From positions 1-64,000 of the forward strand of contig NZ_CABHXX010000098.1 of NCBI RefSeq assembly GCF_902170565.1: a stretch of DNA of 64,000 nucleotides, given 5' to 3'. Positions 46,462 through 55,278 of the stretch are shown piece after piece; within the stretch, counting starts at the first letter, position 1; every line of letters starts with the position of its first letter. A program made the translations under genes and the position numbers. Under the pieces are notes generated by a model. The model was not told where the DNA came from. It saw nothing but the letters and a program-made list of their open reading frames with translations, and ran no database searches. This DNA is from Yersinia thracica (GTDB lineage Bacteria > Pseudomonadota > Gammaproteobacteria > Enterobacterales > Enterobacteriaceae).

Positions 46462-47073
46462 TTACTCGCTTTTAGCGCGCCATATAATCTTGCTAACTTT
46501 CCAGCTTTGCAAAGTATCGTCAGATGGCATTAAGTCCTCTGGGCCATGCCAGTCGCCCGCAAATAAATAGCTAACATGCTTGCTATCGGGTGCTACACAT
46601 TCTATTTGTCCACTATCATCGCCAGTGCCTTTCTGACAAACACCAAAGGCTTTTTTATATAACTGACTGAATGGCGCACCAATACTCACGCCCCATTGAC
46701 TCGGAATATCTTTATCCATGACATCAATGCGTTCTACCGTGCCTTTGGGCTGACCAGAGAAAACCAACTTAACCTGGTTTTCTTTCATGGCTTGGTAGAA
46801 AGAAACCAGCTTGCCATCATTGGTTGCCATACCGCTGCGTAGCCGATAATCACCTTTCAGCCCTTCTTTAATCTCATTTTCGCTCAAAGGGGTACTGGCC
46901 GTGATACCACCGACACCATTATCAGTCACTTGCATACTGCTGTTGCCACTAAACCAATTCAGCGGAGACAAACTTGACCAAGAAAACCCGGACGTGGCTG
47001 AACACCCGGCCAATAACAGAGGGACCCCCAGTAATAACAAGCGCACCCCTGACAACCGTAGGCGAATATTCAT
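46462..47073 (-). CDS. yfeY: RpoE-regulated lipoprotein YfeY
   Basis: The 203-aa protein has a lipoprotein signal with lipobox LLLAGC (Cys near residue 24) and a soluble domain resembling E. coli YfeY. E. coli yfeY is controlled by the envelope-stress sigma factor; I did not find a convincing sigma-E promoter here. AAGGAG lies upstream of the ATG. Confidence 0.85.
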   Translation of the reverse strand: MNIRLRLSGVRLLLLGVPLLLAGCSATSGFSWSSLSPLNWFSGNSSMQVTDNGVGGITASTPLSENEIKEGLKGDYRLRSGMATNDGKLVSFYQAMKENQVKLVFSGQPKGTVERIDVMDKDIPSQWGVSIGAPFSQLYKKAFGVCQKGTGDDSGQIECVAPDSKHVSYLFAGDWHGPEDLMPSDDTLQSWKVSKIIWRAKSE

Positions 47074-47486
47074 CTAAAGCTCCTTAAAAAAACCACTGCA
47101 TCCAATCAGCTTGTCTGCAAAGAACATTTTCTACAAAGAACCTTTTTGCAGAGAACCCTGCACAGAAGCAAAAGCATGGCAGTTGAAAAATGATAACCAG
47201 AGATTGGAGTCCAGCTCGCTGAAAAAGTGCCATAACACAATCAGCTTTCATCATTCTTTCTTATTATCGGCATAATCAAACGAATAGTGCCGCCAAAGAA
47301 AAAACACTCAATCAGGTTGATTAAATAGACTTTATCCCCATTTGTATTCATCAAACAGCCCTTTTCGGCATGGGTTGCTTTCTTATTAGGCAAATTCTAA
47401 TGTGATTTTGGTCTAGTATTGGGTAGCGAGGCCGAAAAGGTCTCTGGTTTCATATGCAATAATTCATTCATTGAAGGAGCAATAAA
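47074..47486. other. Spacer between divergent yfeY and the ygiW-like gene
   Basis: No gene is visible. The heptamer AAAGAAC appears repeatedly in the left part (near 47119 and 47135) and could be a binding site or chance. Relative to E. coli, new material begins here: ypeA, the expected next gene, appears only as a remnant at 58.2 kb. Confidence 0.35.
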
Positions 47487-47900
47487 ATGAAGAAACTGAC
47501 CTTAGTTGCCACCTTGGCCATGTTATGCAGCACACCATTCCTGGCGCAAAGTGCGACAAACACCGCGCAAGGGGGTTTTGACGGCCCGGCAACAACACAG
47601 ACTCAGCCAGCAACACAAGGCGGCTTCTCTGGCCCGAGTGCGACAAATACCACGGTGGATAAAGTGAAAAGCATGCGTGATGATGCCCGCGTCACTTTAG
47701 AGGGGAATATCGTAGAGCGGCTCGGCCATGATACTTATACTTTCCGCGATAACACTGGCACCATTACGGTGGATATCGACAGTAAGCGCTGGAAAGGCCA
47801 AACCATTACGCCACAAGATAAAGTCCAAATTGAAGGGAAAGTGGATAAAGACTGGAACTCTGTGGAAGTCGATGTGAAAAACATCACAAAGATTAAATAG
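47487..47900 (+). CDS. YgiW/YdeI-family periplasmic OB-fold stress protein
   Basis: The 137-aa protein has a signal peptide (MKKLTLVATLAMLCSTPFLA, cleavage near AQSA) and a two-fold GGFDGP/GGFSGP repeat. The BOF (OB-fold) domain has LEGNIVERLGHDTYTFRD and TITVDIDSKRW. Members such as VisP and YdeI protect against peroxide, cadmium or antimicrobial peptides. AAGGAGCAATAAA precedes the ATG. Confidence 0.88.
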   Translation: MKKLTLVATLAMLCSTPFLAQSATNTAQGGFDGPATTQTQPATQGGFSGPSATNTTVDKVKSMRDDARVTLEGNIVERLGHDTYTFRDNTGTITVDIDSKRWKGQTITPQDKVQIEGKVDKDWNSVEVDVKNITKIK

Positions 47901-47923
47901 TCAATCTGATCGCTAACACTAGG

Positions 47924-47952
47924 GGAGTCGCAGCTCTTTGGCTTGCGACTCC
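47924..47952 (+). terminator. Perfect hairpin after the ygiW-like gene
   Basis: GGAGTCGCA and TGCGACTCC form a perfect 9-bp stem with an 11-base loop. No T run follows. Confidence 0.5.
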
Positions 47953-47974
47953 AGATAGTAATATCACACCGCAC

Positions 47975-48112
47975 CATCATTGGAATCGCAAGTAAGCAGC
48001 AAGCGAGCAAATCCCGATGAGTCTATTTATTTTAAGGTCAACGGGCAGTCAGTGATTCAGGTGCGCAAGCGCCGCTAACACCGCCGCAGCGTCAAGAGCG
48101 AAGAGTATCCTC
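47975..48112. repeat. ERIC-type repeat, tandem copy 1
   Basis: It contains ATCCCGATGAGTCTATTTAT and the inner dyad GCGCAAGCGC and ends GTCAAGAGCGAAGAG. It is nearly identical to the copy that follows, with corresponding bases 140 bp apart. Confidence 0.75.
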
Positions 48113-48247
48113 AAAGCTATTGGTGTTGCGGCAAGGCAGCAAGCGAGTAAATCCCGATGAGTCTATTTATTTTAAGGTCAACGGGCAGTCAGTGATTCGG
48201 GTGCGCAAGCGCCGCTAACACCGCCGCAGCGTCAAGAGCGAAGAGGA
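48113..48247. repeat. ERIC-type repeat, tandem copy 2, supplying a gene's stop codon
   Basis: This second copy repeats the first almost exactly. Its right end overlaps 48232-48247, so the last codons and stop of the minus-strand SDR gene lie in the repeat. Confidence 0.75.
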
Positions 48248-49038
48248 TCGGGATTAACCCATGAAGAACCTGACAACACCCCCCCATCAATGGTAATTGC
48301 TTGCCCGGTCAAATAAGCCGAAGCTGCTGAGCTTAAAAAGAGCACTGCGCCAATTAAATCATCTGGGTTACCTAAACGGCCTTGCGGAATAAAGTTCTGG
48401 AACCATTTTGAGCGATATTCGTCATCCCACAGCGGGCGGGTAAATTCGGTTTTGATAAAGCCCGGTTCAATAGCATTCACTTGAATATTATCGCCCACCC
48501 ATTCACGCGCCATCGCCTTAGTTAATTGGCTGACGGCGGCTTTTGACGCGGCATAGACAGAAATGGTGTTAAAAGCATGCTTCGCGCTCAGTGAACTGAT
48601 ATTAACGATTTTACCGCCCCCTTGTTTCGTCATATAGGGTTGGACGGCTTGCGCCAAAAAGTAAACGCTACGCAAATTAATATCAATAATGGCATCAAAG
48701 TCTTCGGCGCTGACATCTTTAATCGGCTTCCTGCGATTGACACCGGCACTGGTGAGCAGGATATCTATACGCCCGAGTTGGTCATACACGGTATCGACCA
48801 ACTGTCGGCAAGCTGCGACATCACTTAAGTCCGCGGTAATCGACAAAGCTTTACCGCCTTCGGCTTCAATGGCGTCTTGAATCGGTTTGATACGCGCCAG
48901 ATCAATATCGTGCAATGCCACGGTTGCACCGGCATTCGCCAGCGCCTTACTCAGCACACTGCCAATTGCCCCGCCCGCCCCCGAAACCAGCACCACTTTG
49001 CCCTGTAAAGAAAATAACTTTTCAATAATATTACTCAT
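48232..49038 (-). CDS. SDR-family oxidoreductase (gluconate 5-dehydrogenase-like)
   Basis: The 268-aa short-chain dehydrogenase has the nucleotide loop VSGAGGAIG (near residues 18-26), the NAG-type SAGVNRR, the catalytic serine in NISSLSAKHAF, and YAASK. The C-terminal GGVLSGSSWV is usual for sugar-acid dehydrogenases such as 2-deoxygluconate or gluconate 5-dehydrogenase. The ATG at 49038 has GAAGG upstream. It is last in the row of minus-strand sugar genes, so it probably oxidises or reduces an intermediate of that pathway. Confidence 0.82.
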   Translation of the reverse strand: MSNIIEKLFSLQGKVVLVSGAGGAIGSVLSKALANAGATVALHDIDLARIKPIQDAIEAEGGKALSITADLSDVAACRQLVDTVYDQLGRIDILLTSAGVNRRKPIKDVSAEDFDAIIDINLRSVYFLAQAVQPYMTKQGGGKIVNISSLSAKHAFNTISVYAASKAAVSQLTKAMAREWVGDNIQVNAIEPGFIKTEFTRPLWDDEYRSKWFQNFIPQGRLGNPDDLIGAVLFLSSAASAYLTGQAITIDGGVLSGSSWVNPDPLRS

Positions 49039-49146
49039 AGATACCTTCAAATAGTCACCCGCCGACATCACCGCCAGCATTGAGATAAAATGTTAAAATC
49101 GGTTTTTTGCTGAAAAATATACCCAACTTTATTGGCGTTGCAGGGT

Positions 49147-49995
49147 CTATAATTCGACTGGCCGCGCGGGGTCGATAATCCATTCACTCCAGGAACCGAC
49201 ATAGTGTTTGGCATCCCCCAGCCCCGCATGGGCCACCGCCAAAAGATTCTGGGCCGCCGTCACGCCGGAACCACAGTAAAAAACGGTGCGCTCAATCGGC
49301 ACGTCCCCCAATAGACGGGTGTAATGCTGGCGTAATTGTTGCGGTGAAAAAAACAGCCCGTAGCTGTCAAGGGTGTTGGCGCGGTCAGCCAACCTGGCAC
49401 CAAGAATGTGCCCGCGAACCGGGTCATGGTAGACACCGCCACCATGGAAACCGGCCTCTGAGCGGGAATCAAACACCGCCCACTCTGGGTTCTGACGAAC
49501 ACTATCCACCAGCGCCACGTCCGCGAGATAATCAGGGCGCTCTTTGGCAACAAATACAGCAGGAGTTGGGCTTTCAACCTCGGTGGAGGTGGGATAGCCG
49601 GCCTGTGTCCATTGGGGCCAGCCGCCATCTAATGCCGCCACTGCATCGTGCCCTAACCAACGCAACATCCACCAGGTGCGGGCTGCCGCCATCAATCCGC
49701 CACTGGCGTCATACACAATGACTTGGGTGTCAGGGCCAATGCCCCATTGAGAAAGCCGGTTTGCAAACACTTCAATCTGCGGCAATGGGCGGCGTCCGGT
49801 ATGCCCAGGAATAATGGTGCCGGATAAATCCGTGGCTAAATTGGCGTAGTGAGCACCGGGAATGTGCCTCACCAAATACTGATTTTGTCCCCAGTTTTCA
49901 TCATCTAACGTGAAGCGCGCATCCAAAATGACCCAATTTGTATCGTGCAGATGGTCAGCCAACTCATTGGCCGAGATTATTGTTTTATATGTCAT
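49147..49995 (-). CDS. Two-domain sulfurtransferase (SseA/rhodanese family)
   Basis: The 282-aa protein has two rhodanese domains. The catalytic Cys241 lies in CGSGVTAAQ, a loop typical of 3-mercaptopyruvate sulfurtransferases rather than thiosulfate rhodaneses. Similarity to E. coli SseA is only moderate, so the donor is uncertain. Its position between an aldo/keto reductase and an SDR of a sugar operon is odd; it may be an independent passenger. Confidence 0.82.
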   Translation of the reverse strand: MTYKTIISANELADHLHDTNWVILDARFTLDDENWGQNQYLVRHIPGAHYANLATDLSGTIIPGHTGRRPLPQIEVFANRLSQWGIGPDTQVIVYDASGGLMAAARTWWMLRWLGHDAVAALDGGWPQWTQAGYPTSTEVESPTPAVFVAKERPDYLADVALVDSVRQNPEWAVFDSRSEAGFHGGGVYHDPVRGHILGARLADRANTLDSYGLFFSPQQLRQHYTRLLGDVPIERTVFYCGSGVTAAQNLLAVAHAGLGDAKHYVGSWSEWIIDPARPVEL

Positions 49996-50045
49996 AGAAC
50001 CCCCTGGTAGAAATAATCGCTTGGTGCTTAGTCGGGTATCGGTAC

Positions 50046-51116
50046 TTAGTCAGGTAATGGAATATGTTCGGCAATCAACCCCTGCGCCCTTAAGGCGAGC
50101 CAAAACTCTGCGGGGATAGGATATTGAAAATTCACTGAATTCTGTGTGACTTCAGCCGGTCGGGATGGGCCATACAGCACACTGGCAACCGCGCTGAATC
50201 CTCGTGGGAATTGCAAGGCGGCGGCGGCGAGTGGGACGGAAAAATCAGCCGCGACGGCTTGCAGTTTTCGAACTCGGGCGGCGATTGAAGCTGGCAATTT
50301 GCCATAGTCATAACGCGCGGCATCCTGGATGCCAGTGGCCAATACCCCGGAATTAAACACGCCACCAATGACAATACCCACCCCCTGTTGTTGCGCCCGC
50401 AGCAGCTCATCAGCATAGATATCTTGCTCAAGTAAGGTGTAGCGAGAGGCCACCAAAAACACATCTAATGGGTAGCGGTCCAGAAAACGATTAATCATGC
50501 CCGGCTCATTAATTCCGGCACCGAACGCGGCAATCTCCCCGGCGGCTTTCAATTCTTCCAGCGCCCTAAAACCGCCAGATTCCAACTCTTTTAATTTTCC
50601 GAGCAAATCTTGTTCATCGGGGAAATAGCCCGTATCCAAGTCATGGATATATAAAATATCCACCTTATTGATACCTAGCCGCTGTAGGCTGTCTTCATAG
50701 GAGCGCAAAATGCCGTCATAGCTATAATCATGGACACTTTCAAAGGCCAGCCCACCTTGCCAGGGCGCAGTTTGGAATGTTTTGCGCGAACGCGGTGCGA
50801 GCAAGCGGCGGCCGACTTTGGTTGACAGCACATAGTCATCGCGGTTCTTGCGATACAAAAATCGCCCAGTTCGGTGCTCCCCTTGACCGCGCCCATACCA
50901 AGGCGCGGTGTCATATAATCGGATTCCGTTATCCCATGCAGTTTCCAGTGTTGTCTGGGCATCCTGCTCCGCAATTTCTTCGAATAATTCACCTAATGGG
51001 CAGGTTCCCACCCCAACTGTCGGTATCTGAAACCCTGTTTTCCCCAATGGCTGGGTGTTTTTTAACTCTATGTTTTTTAAATCTATGTTTTTTAAATCTA
51101 TGTTTTTTAAGCCCAT
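50046..51116 (-). CDS. Aldo/keto reductase of the aldose/L-fucose dehydrogenase type
   Basis: The 356-aa AKR has LGKTGFQIPTVGVGTCPLGE at the start, Asp/Tyr in RLYDTAPWYGRG, Lys in VLSTKVGR and His in ILYIHDLD, the full tetrad. The insert and length match the D-threo-aldose 1-dehydrogenase group, which oxidises free sugars to lactones. The start at 51116 has AGGAG. The first 18 residues come from a 15-bp repeat (LKNID-LKNID-LKNIE). It follows the Gfo/Idh gene by 18 bp. Confidence 0.82.
   Translation of the reverse strand: MGLKNIDLKNIDLKNIELKNTQPLGKTGFQIPTVGVGTCPLGELFEEIAEQDAQTTLETAWDNGIRLYDTAPWYGRGQGEHRTGRFLYRKNRDDYVLSTKVGRRLLAPRSRKTFQTAPWQGGLAFESVHDYSYDGILRSYEDSLQRLGINKVDILYIHDLDTGYFPDEQDLLGKLKELESGGFRALEELKAAGEIAAFGAGINEPGMINRFLDRYPLDVFLVASRYTLLEQDIYADELLRAQQQGVGIVIGGVFNSGVLATGIQDAARYDYGKLPASIAARVRKLQAVAADFSVPLAAAALQFPRGFSAVASVLYGPSRPAEVTQNSVNFQYPIPAEFWLALRAQGLIAEHIPLPD
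51053..51112. repeat. 15-bp in-frame tandem repeat in the aldo/keto reductase 5' end
   Basis: The unit CTATGTTTTTTAAAT occurs at 51068, 51083 and 51098, with a diverged unit before. It is translated on the minus strand as LKNID/E. A unit length divisible by three keeps the frame whatever the copy number. Confidence 0.85.
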
Positions 51117-51134
51117 AATGTCTCCTCGCGAGTG

Positions 51135-52166
51135 TTAATCTCTCTCGGGCTGAACTTGCTGCGCGGTTGACGCCGACAAATAAGCCGCCTCGAGCAAGCC
51201 GTAGGTCAATAAACTGTCCCGCCCCGATGTTTCCGGTTCGCGATTCTGGCGCAAACACGCAATAAAGTGGCGCTGGGTATGCACTACACTGTCCTGAATT
51301 TGCGTCCAGGGTTCACTGGCCCATGAGCGTGCGTCATGCTCGATTTTTTCCTGTCTGGATTGGCCATTGGCGTGGACAGTGAGCACCTGATTTGGCCCAA
51401 TCAATAATGTGCCGGCGGTGCCTTCAATCTCGACCAATGTTTGTGGGAAAGGGTCGGGGTGACGTCGCGATGCATAGCTGAAATCAAGCACCGTGGTCGC
51501 GCCATTGTCATGTGAGAGCAAAATAGTGGCGGCATCTTCACCGGCAATACCCGCTTTGATTTGCTGGGTGCGACAAAACACGCCCTGTGCATCACCGAAT
51601 AAAAACCGCGCCAGATCCAGTAAGTGGATGCCGACGTCCATTATCATGAAACGCTTAACTTTTATCAGATAAGGTTGGTTGGAATAGACGTCAATGGCGG
51701 TTCGCCACGACAGCCGACCAAAGGTTAATTCCCCTAACTCGCCACTGTCGATAATCTTTCTCGCGGCTCTGAAAACATTCTGAAAACGAAAATCCTCATG
51801 CACCATCAGCGGCACATTCGCCGCCTGTGCCATGGCCACCATCCGGCGGCAACCTGCAAGATCGGGCGCAAATGGCTTTTGCACAATCACCGGGATCTGG
51901 TGCGCCACCGCCGCGATCACCAGTGCTTCATGGGTTTCCATGGTGGTCGGAAGATCAACAAAATCCAACGTTTGTGATGCGAACAGCGCGTTTACATCGT
52001 CGGTGTAATACGCAATGCCGAATTTCTCTGCCGCCGCTTTGGCTTTCTTAATATCCAAATCACAGACCGCGACAATCTCGACATCGTCAATATCTTGCCA
52101 AGCCGCCAGATGATTTTGGGCAAAAAATCCACAGCCAATAACAGCGCCTTTTAATTTTGCAATCAT
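51135..52166 (-). CDS. Gfo/Idh/MocA-family sugar dehydrogenase, candidate D-apiose dehydrogenase
   Basis: The 343-aa protein has the Rossmann motif GAVIGCGFFAQNHLAAW at residues 6-22, the EKP-type signature changed to VQKPFAPD, and the C-terminal Gfo/Idh sheet domain with MDVGIHLLDLARFLFGD containing the catalytic histidine. ApsD, the known D-apiose dehydrogenase, is of this family and is usually beside an apionate lactonase, as here. The ATG at 52166 follows the upstream stop by four bases. Substrate is inferred from context. Confidence 0.78.
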   Translation of the reverse strand: MIAKLKGAVIGCGFFAQNHLAAWQDIDDVEIVAVCDLDIKKAKAAAEKFGIAYYTDDVNALFASQTLDFVDLPTTMETHEALVIAAVAHQIPVIVQKPFAPDLAGCRRMVAMAQAANVPLMVHEDFRFQNVFRAARKIIDSGELGELTFGRLSWRTAIDVYSNQPYLIKVKRFMIMDVGIHLLDLARFLFGDAQGVFCRTQQIKAGIAGEDAATILLSHDNGATTVLDFSYASRRHPDPFPQTLVEIEGTAGTLLIGPNQVLTVHANGQSRQEKIEHDARSWASEPWTQIQDSVVHTQRHFIACLRQNREPETSGRDSLLTYGLLEAAYLSASTAQQVQPERD

Positions 52167-52170
52167 GAGG

Positions 52171-54243
52171 TTAATTTCTCTGATAACTGATTCTTGCCAC
52201 CGCGTAGGCATCCAGACTGATTCCCTGCCCGATATCCCGCTCGTCACTTTCCTGACGGACTTCATTTTTATGACGGACTTCATTTTTATGACGAACTTCA
52301 TTTTTATGACGAACTTCACTTTTATAACGAACTTCACTTTTATAACGAAATAGTGCGGGAGATAACGCCGCCAGTTCACTGTGTGCCACATCCAGAATGC
52401 GCACCCGAGCCACGCCCACATCTGCTAGCGTGACACTCACTGGCTCACTGGAAAGGTTGGCAATCAGCAGGATATTTTCGTGGCTCTCTTGCCAGCCAAT
52501 AATCGCCAGCTTTTCATGGCTTGACCTGGCCTCGATACGCGGTTTTCCACTGCCAGAGGCTAAATCAGCGACGATATGGAATAGCGGATACACATGGCCC
52601 TCGCCCTGCTCATCCCACCACTCGCGGGCATAGTTTTGTTGAGTGGAAATCACCCCAAATGGCCCGGTCGGCGCGCCCAGCACCAAGGTATCGACCCCGT
52701 GTTTGGCGGCCTCGGCGGCGTAGCCGACATGCCAGGCCGCAGCAAACAAACCGCGCTGGCGCGGGTCATTCGCCGCTAATCCCACGCGGGCTGAATCCGG
52801 ATTCGCCAACGGGCCGCTGCCATAGGGATTTAATCGCGCTCCAATGCCAATCGGGCCGATGCGGTAAGGCACATTGCTGGCAATAGTTTTTTCAGAATCA
52901 ATAATCTGTCTGGCAGAGCCAATGATATGGGGCAGTGATTGCAAGGTTTCGATAACCGACGCATCGTCCGCCGCGTGCACCGTGGGCGCTGTCGCGTGGG
53001 TGATAAAATCAAATGCCCCCGCCGAGGGGCGTTTGCGGTTGAATTCAGTAAAGAATGCCGGGCTGCCGCCGCCGATTGGAATATCAGGGAAAACTTGTTT
53101 AGCCGCGCTATAGATATCGATATCAGAGGGTGATGGCGGGCGAGTTTCACCGGGTTGGAATGAGCGCTCATCAATTTTGGGGAAGATCGCCACTGACACG
53201 GGTGAAATACCGACATCTTTTAGCCATTGCGCCGCCTGCAAGATTTCTGGTTTTGGGTCATGACTGGCGATGAGCAGCAATTCAAACGCCACCGGCAAAT
53301 TTGTGCGGGAAGCCAGTTGGCTGGCGGCAACAAGATGTTCAATATGATGCTGAGCGGCGGGATCATAGCGCAGCAAAAAATGGACTGGGCCAAGATTTGC
53401 CAGTTGTGGCGCGTAGGCGATGGCCGCCGCACTCTCATCCGCAGATAATCCCAGACCAATAGCGGGAATGAGCTGTTGGGTCACTGCGCCCACCACCACG
53501 CGAGCTTCGGCGCTGATACTGGCTGGTTCATCAGGCTGCGGTATTCGACTGTCACTAATATCAATAATAATTGATTGATTCGAGTTCTCGCCCGGCAGCA
53601 AATGATATGGATAAGGCAAACCGATTGGGCGACTGTATATTTTGAAAGAGGCATCCGACCAATTGCGATGGTCTTCAGCTTCAAAAATATCGCCATCAAA
53701 TCGGGTAGTGACTGACAGATTTTCAACTGGCCGATGGGTAATCGCGCGAATATTGAAGATAGGCTGCCCGGGGCTGATAGCTGCTGGAATGGTTAACTCG
53801 GTGTTTTTCCCATCAGCATCTTCAACATGGACGGTGGTGCCCGCAAATCCATCCAGAGGATACAACACCACAAACCCGGTGCGGTTGGTTGCAAAAGGCG
53901 TATCGGCAGCAATATGGGCGCTGGCTGATAATGCCCCATCACTGCGCCCGGCAAAACGAATATTCACCGTAACCTGTTCGCCGCCATTGACATAATGCGC
54001 CTGATAGTTCACTGCAAATGAATCATCATTCTGCTGAATATCTAACCCGCTAATCTGCGGTTCAGGAGTTCCCCATCCCGGCGTGCGCACCAAGAATGTC
54101 AATGCGCGCAACACTTCAACCCCGCGCCAGCGAATCCAGCGCAAAGCACCATTATCAAATTCAGCGGATAAAGACGTTGCCAATAAGGTTTGTTTCGGCG
54201 CCTCAATGGCAGAGGTGCCGGTAAGGAAGACGGCTCTGCTCAT
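52171..54243 (-). CDS. Large lactonase-like protein, candidate D-apionate lactonase (ApnL)
   Basis: The 690-aa protein has an N-terminal beta-sandwich, a middle TIM-barrel-like part (LGPVHFLLRYDPAAQHHIEH, PIGGGSPAFFTEFNR) and a C-terminal beta domain (ILLIANLSSEPVSVTLADVG). I read this as the ApnL family, which hydrolyses apionolactone; confidence is moderate because no short catalytic motif is diagnostic. The ATG at 54243 overlaps the permease stop (ATGA). The C terminus has a five-unit hexapeptide repeat (HKNEVR/YKSEVR) from an 18-bp minisatellite. Confidence 0.62.
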   Translation of the reverse strand: MSRAVFLTGTSAIEAPKQTLLATSLSAEFDNGALRWIRWRGVEVLRALTFLVRTPGWGTPEPQISGLDIQQNDDSFAVNYQAHYVNGGEQVTVNIRFAGRSDGALSASAHIAADTPFATNRTGFVVLYPLDGFAGTTVHVEDADGKNTELTIPAAISPGQPIFNIRAITHRPVENLSVTTRFDGDIFEAEDHRNWSDASFKIYSRPIGLPYPYHLLPGENSNQSIIIDISDSRIPQPDEPASISAEARVVVGAVTQQLIPAIGLGLSADESAAAIAYAPQLANLGPVHFLLRYDPAAQHHIEHLVAASQLASRTNLPVAFELLLIASHDPKPEILQAAQWLKDVGISPVSVAIFPKIDERSFQPGETRPPSPSDIDIYSAAKQVFPDIPIGGGSPAFFTEFNRKRPSAGAFDFITHATAPTVHAADDASVIETLQSLPHIIGSARQIIDSEKTIASNVPYRIGPIGIGARLNPYGSGPLANPDSARVGLAANDPRQRGLFAAAWHVGYAAEAAKHGVDTLVLGAPTGPFGVISTQQNYAREWWDEQGEGHVYPLFHIVADLASGSGKPRIEARSSHEKLAIIGWQESHENILLIANLSSEPVSVTLADVGVARVRILDVAHSELAALSPALFRYKSEVRYKSEVRHKNEVRHKNEVRHKNEVRQESDERDIGQGISLDAYAVARISYQRN
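52255..52344. repeat. 18-bp in-frame minisatellite, five units, in the lactonase-like gene
   Basis: Units of ACGRACTTCAYTTTTATR run without interruption at 52255, 52273, 52291, 52309 and 52327. On the minus strand they encode [HY]K[NS]EVR. The 3' two units differ from the others at shared positions, which suggests stepwise duplication. Confidence 0.9.
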
Positions 54244-55256
54244 CTTTTTTGCCTTTTGATAAAGATATCGAATGTCACGGCGGCAACAATAATGACGCCA
54301 ATTAACAACTGCTGGATGTACGGAGAAATATTCAGAATGACCAGCCCATTGAGCAACACGCCAATCAGCAGTGTGCCAATCACGGTGCCCCAAATACTGC
54401 CAGTGCCGCCATACAAACTGGTGCCACCAATCACCACCGCCGCGATGACATATAATTCATACTGATTCCCTGCTACCGCCTCCGCAGAATTCAGCCGCGC
54501 GGTGAGCAAAAAGCCCCCCAATCCGGCTAATAGTCCGGTGAGTACATAAACACTGGTCACCACGCCTTTTACATTCAGGCCGCATAACCGTGCTGCTTCA
54601 GGATTTGAGCCGATGGCATAAATCGAGCGACCATAACGGGTAAAATGCAGGGTTATTGAGGCGATAATCACCACTACCGCGAAAACAATCACCGGCAGCG
54701 GAACCGGCCCCACCATGCCACGCCCCCACCAGCCTAAAGCATCATCAAACCCACTGATCGGGCTGCCGTTGCTTATCATCAATGTCAGGCCACGAAACAC
54801 CGTCAACCCGCCCAAAGTCACGACAAATGCCGGTACCGCCAGGCGCGCGATAATCAACCCTTGCAATGCTCCTGCCAGCCCGCCGGTGATAATGGCGGCC
54901 AATGCGGCCCATTGCCAGGCTATCTCCCGCCCATCGGAGAACAGCATAAACTGGCCTTCAATACCGCCTTTCGCGACCACCGCAGCGACCACACCCGATA
55001 AAGCGGCAATGGCACCGACAGATAAATCAATGCCACGGGTCAAAACAATGAAAGTCATCCCCACGGCGATAATGCCGTAGATCGAAACTTGTCTGACAAT
55101 ATTAAAAAGATTGATTGAAGAGAGAAAACGCGGCGCTAATAACGTAAATAGCGCCATTAACAGCACCAGAAAGATAAGCGGGGCATAACGCGCCAAAATA
55201 GCTTTCTTCTTATTGCTGTTTTTATTTCCCGTCAGGATTGTCGAACTCATAGTCAT
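54240..55256 (-). CDS. Sugar ABC transporter permease (RbsC type)
   Basis: The 338-aa inner-membrane protein has eight to ten helices and the family motifs GMTFIVLTRGIDLSVGA and the cytoplasmic loop GSNPEAARLCGLNVKGV. It forms the channel for the ribose-class sugar importer with the flanking ATPase and binding protein. The start may be 55256 or the ATG at 55250, which has better spacing to AGAGAG. Confidence 0.92.
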   Translation of the reverse strand: MTMSSTILTGNKNSNKKKAILARYAPLIFLVLLMALFTLLAPRFLSSINLFNIVRQVSIYGIIAVGMTFIVLTRGIDLSVGAIAALSGVVAAVVAKGGIEGQFMLFSDGREIAWQWAALAAIITGGLAGALQGLIIARLAVPAFVVTLGGLTVFRGLTLMISNGSPISGFDDALGWWGRGMVGPVPLPVIVFAVVVIIASITLHFTRYGRSIYAIGSNPEAARLCGLNVKGVVTSVYVLTGLLAGLGGFLLTARLNSAEAVAGNQYELYVIAAVVIGGTSLYGGTGSIWGTVIGTLLIGVLLNGLVILNISPYIQQLLIGVIIVAAVTFDIFIKRQKR

Positions 55257-55278
55257 CTCTCTAATCCAATAAATTCAT

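Noticed and set aside
47080-47180. Sigma-E promoter for yfeY
   Set aside because: No GGAACTT-type -35 with a proper -10 could be found; only loosely similar AAAGAAC repeats are present.
52167-52421. N-terminal extension of the Gfo/Idh protein through the minisatellite
   Set aside because: The Rossmann fold starts properly at the ATG at 52166, and the extension only translates the 18-bp repeat in the wrong frame.
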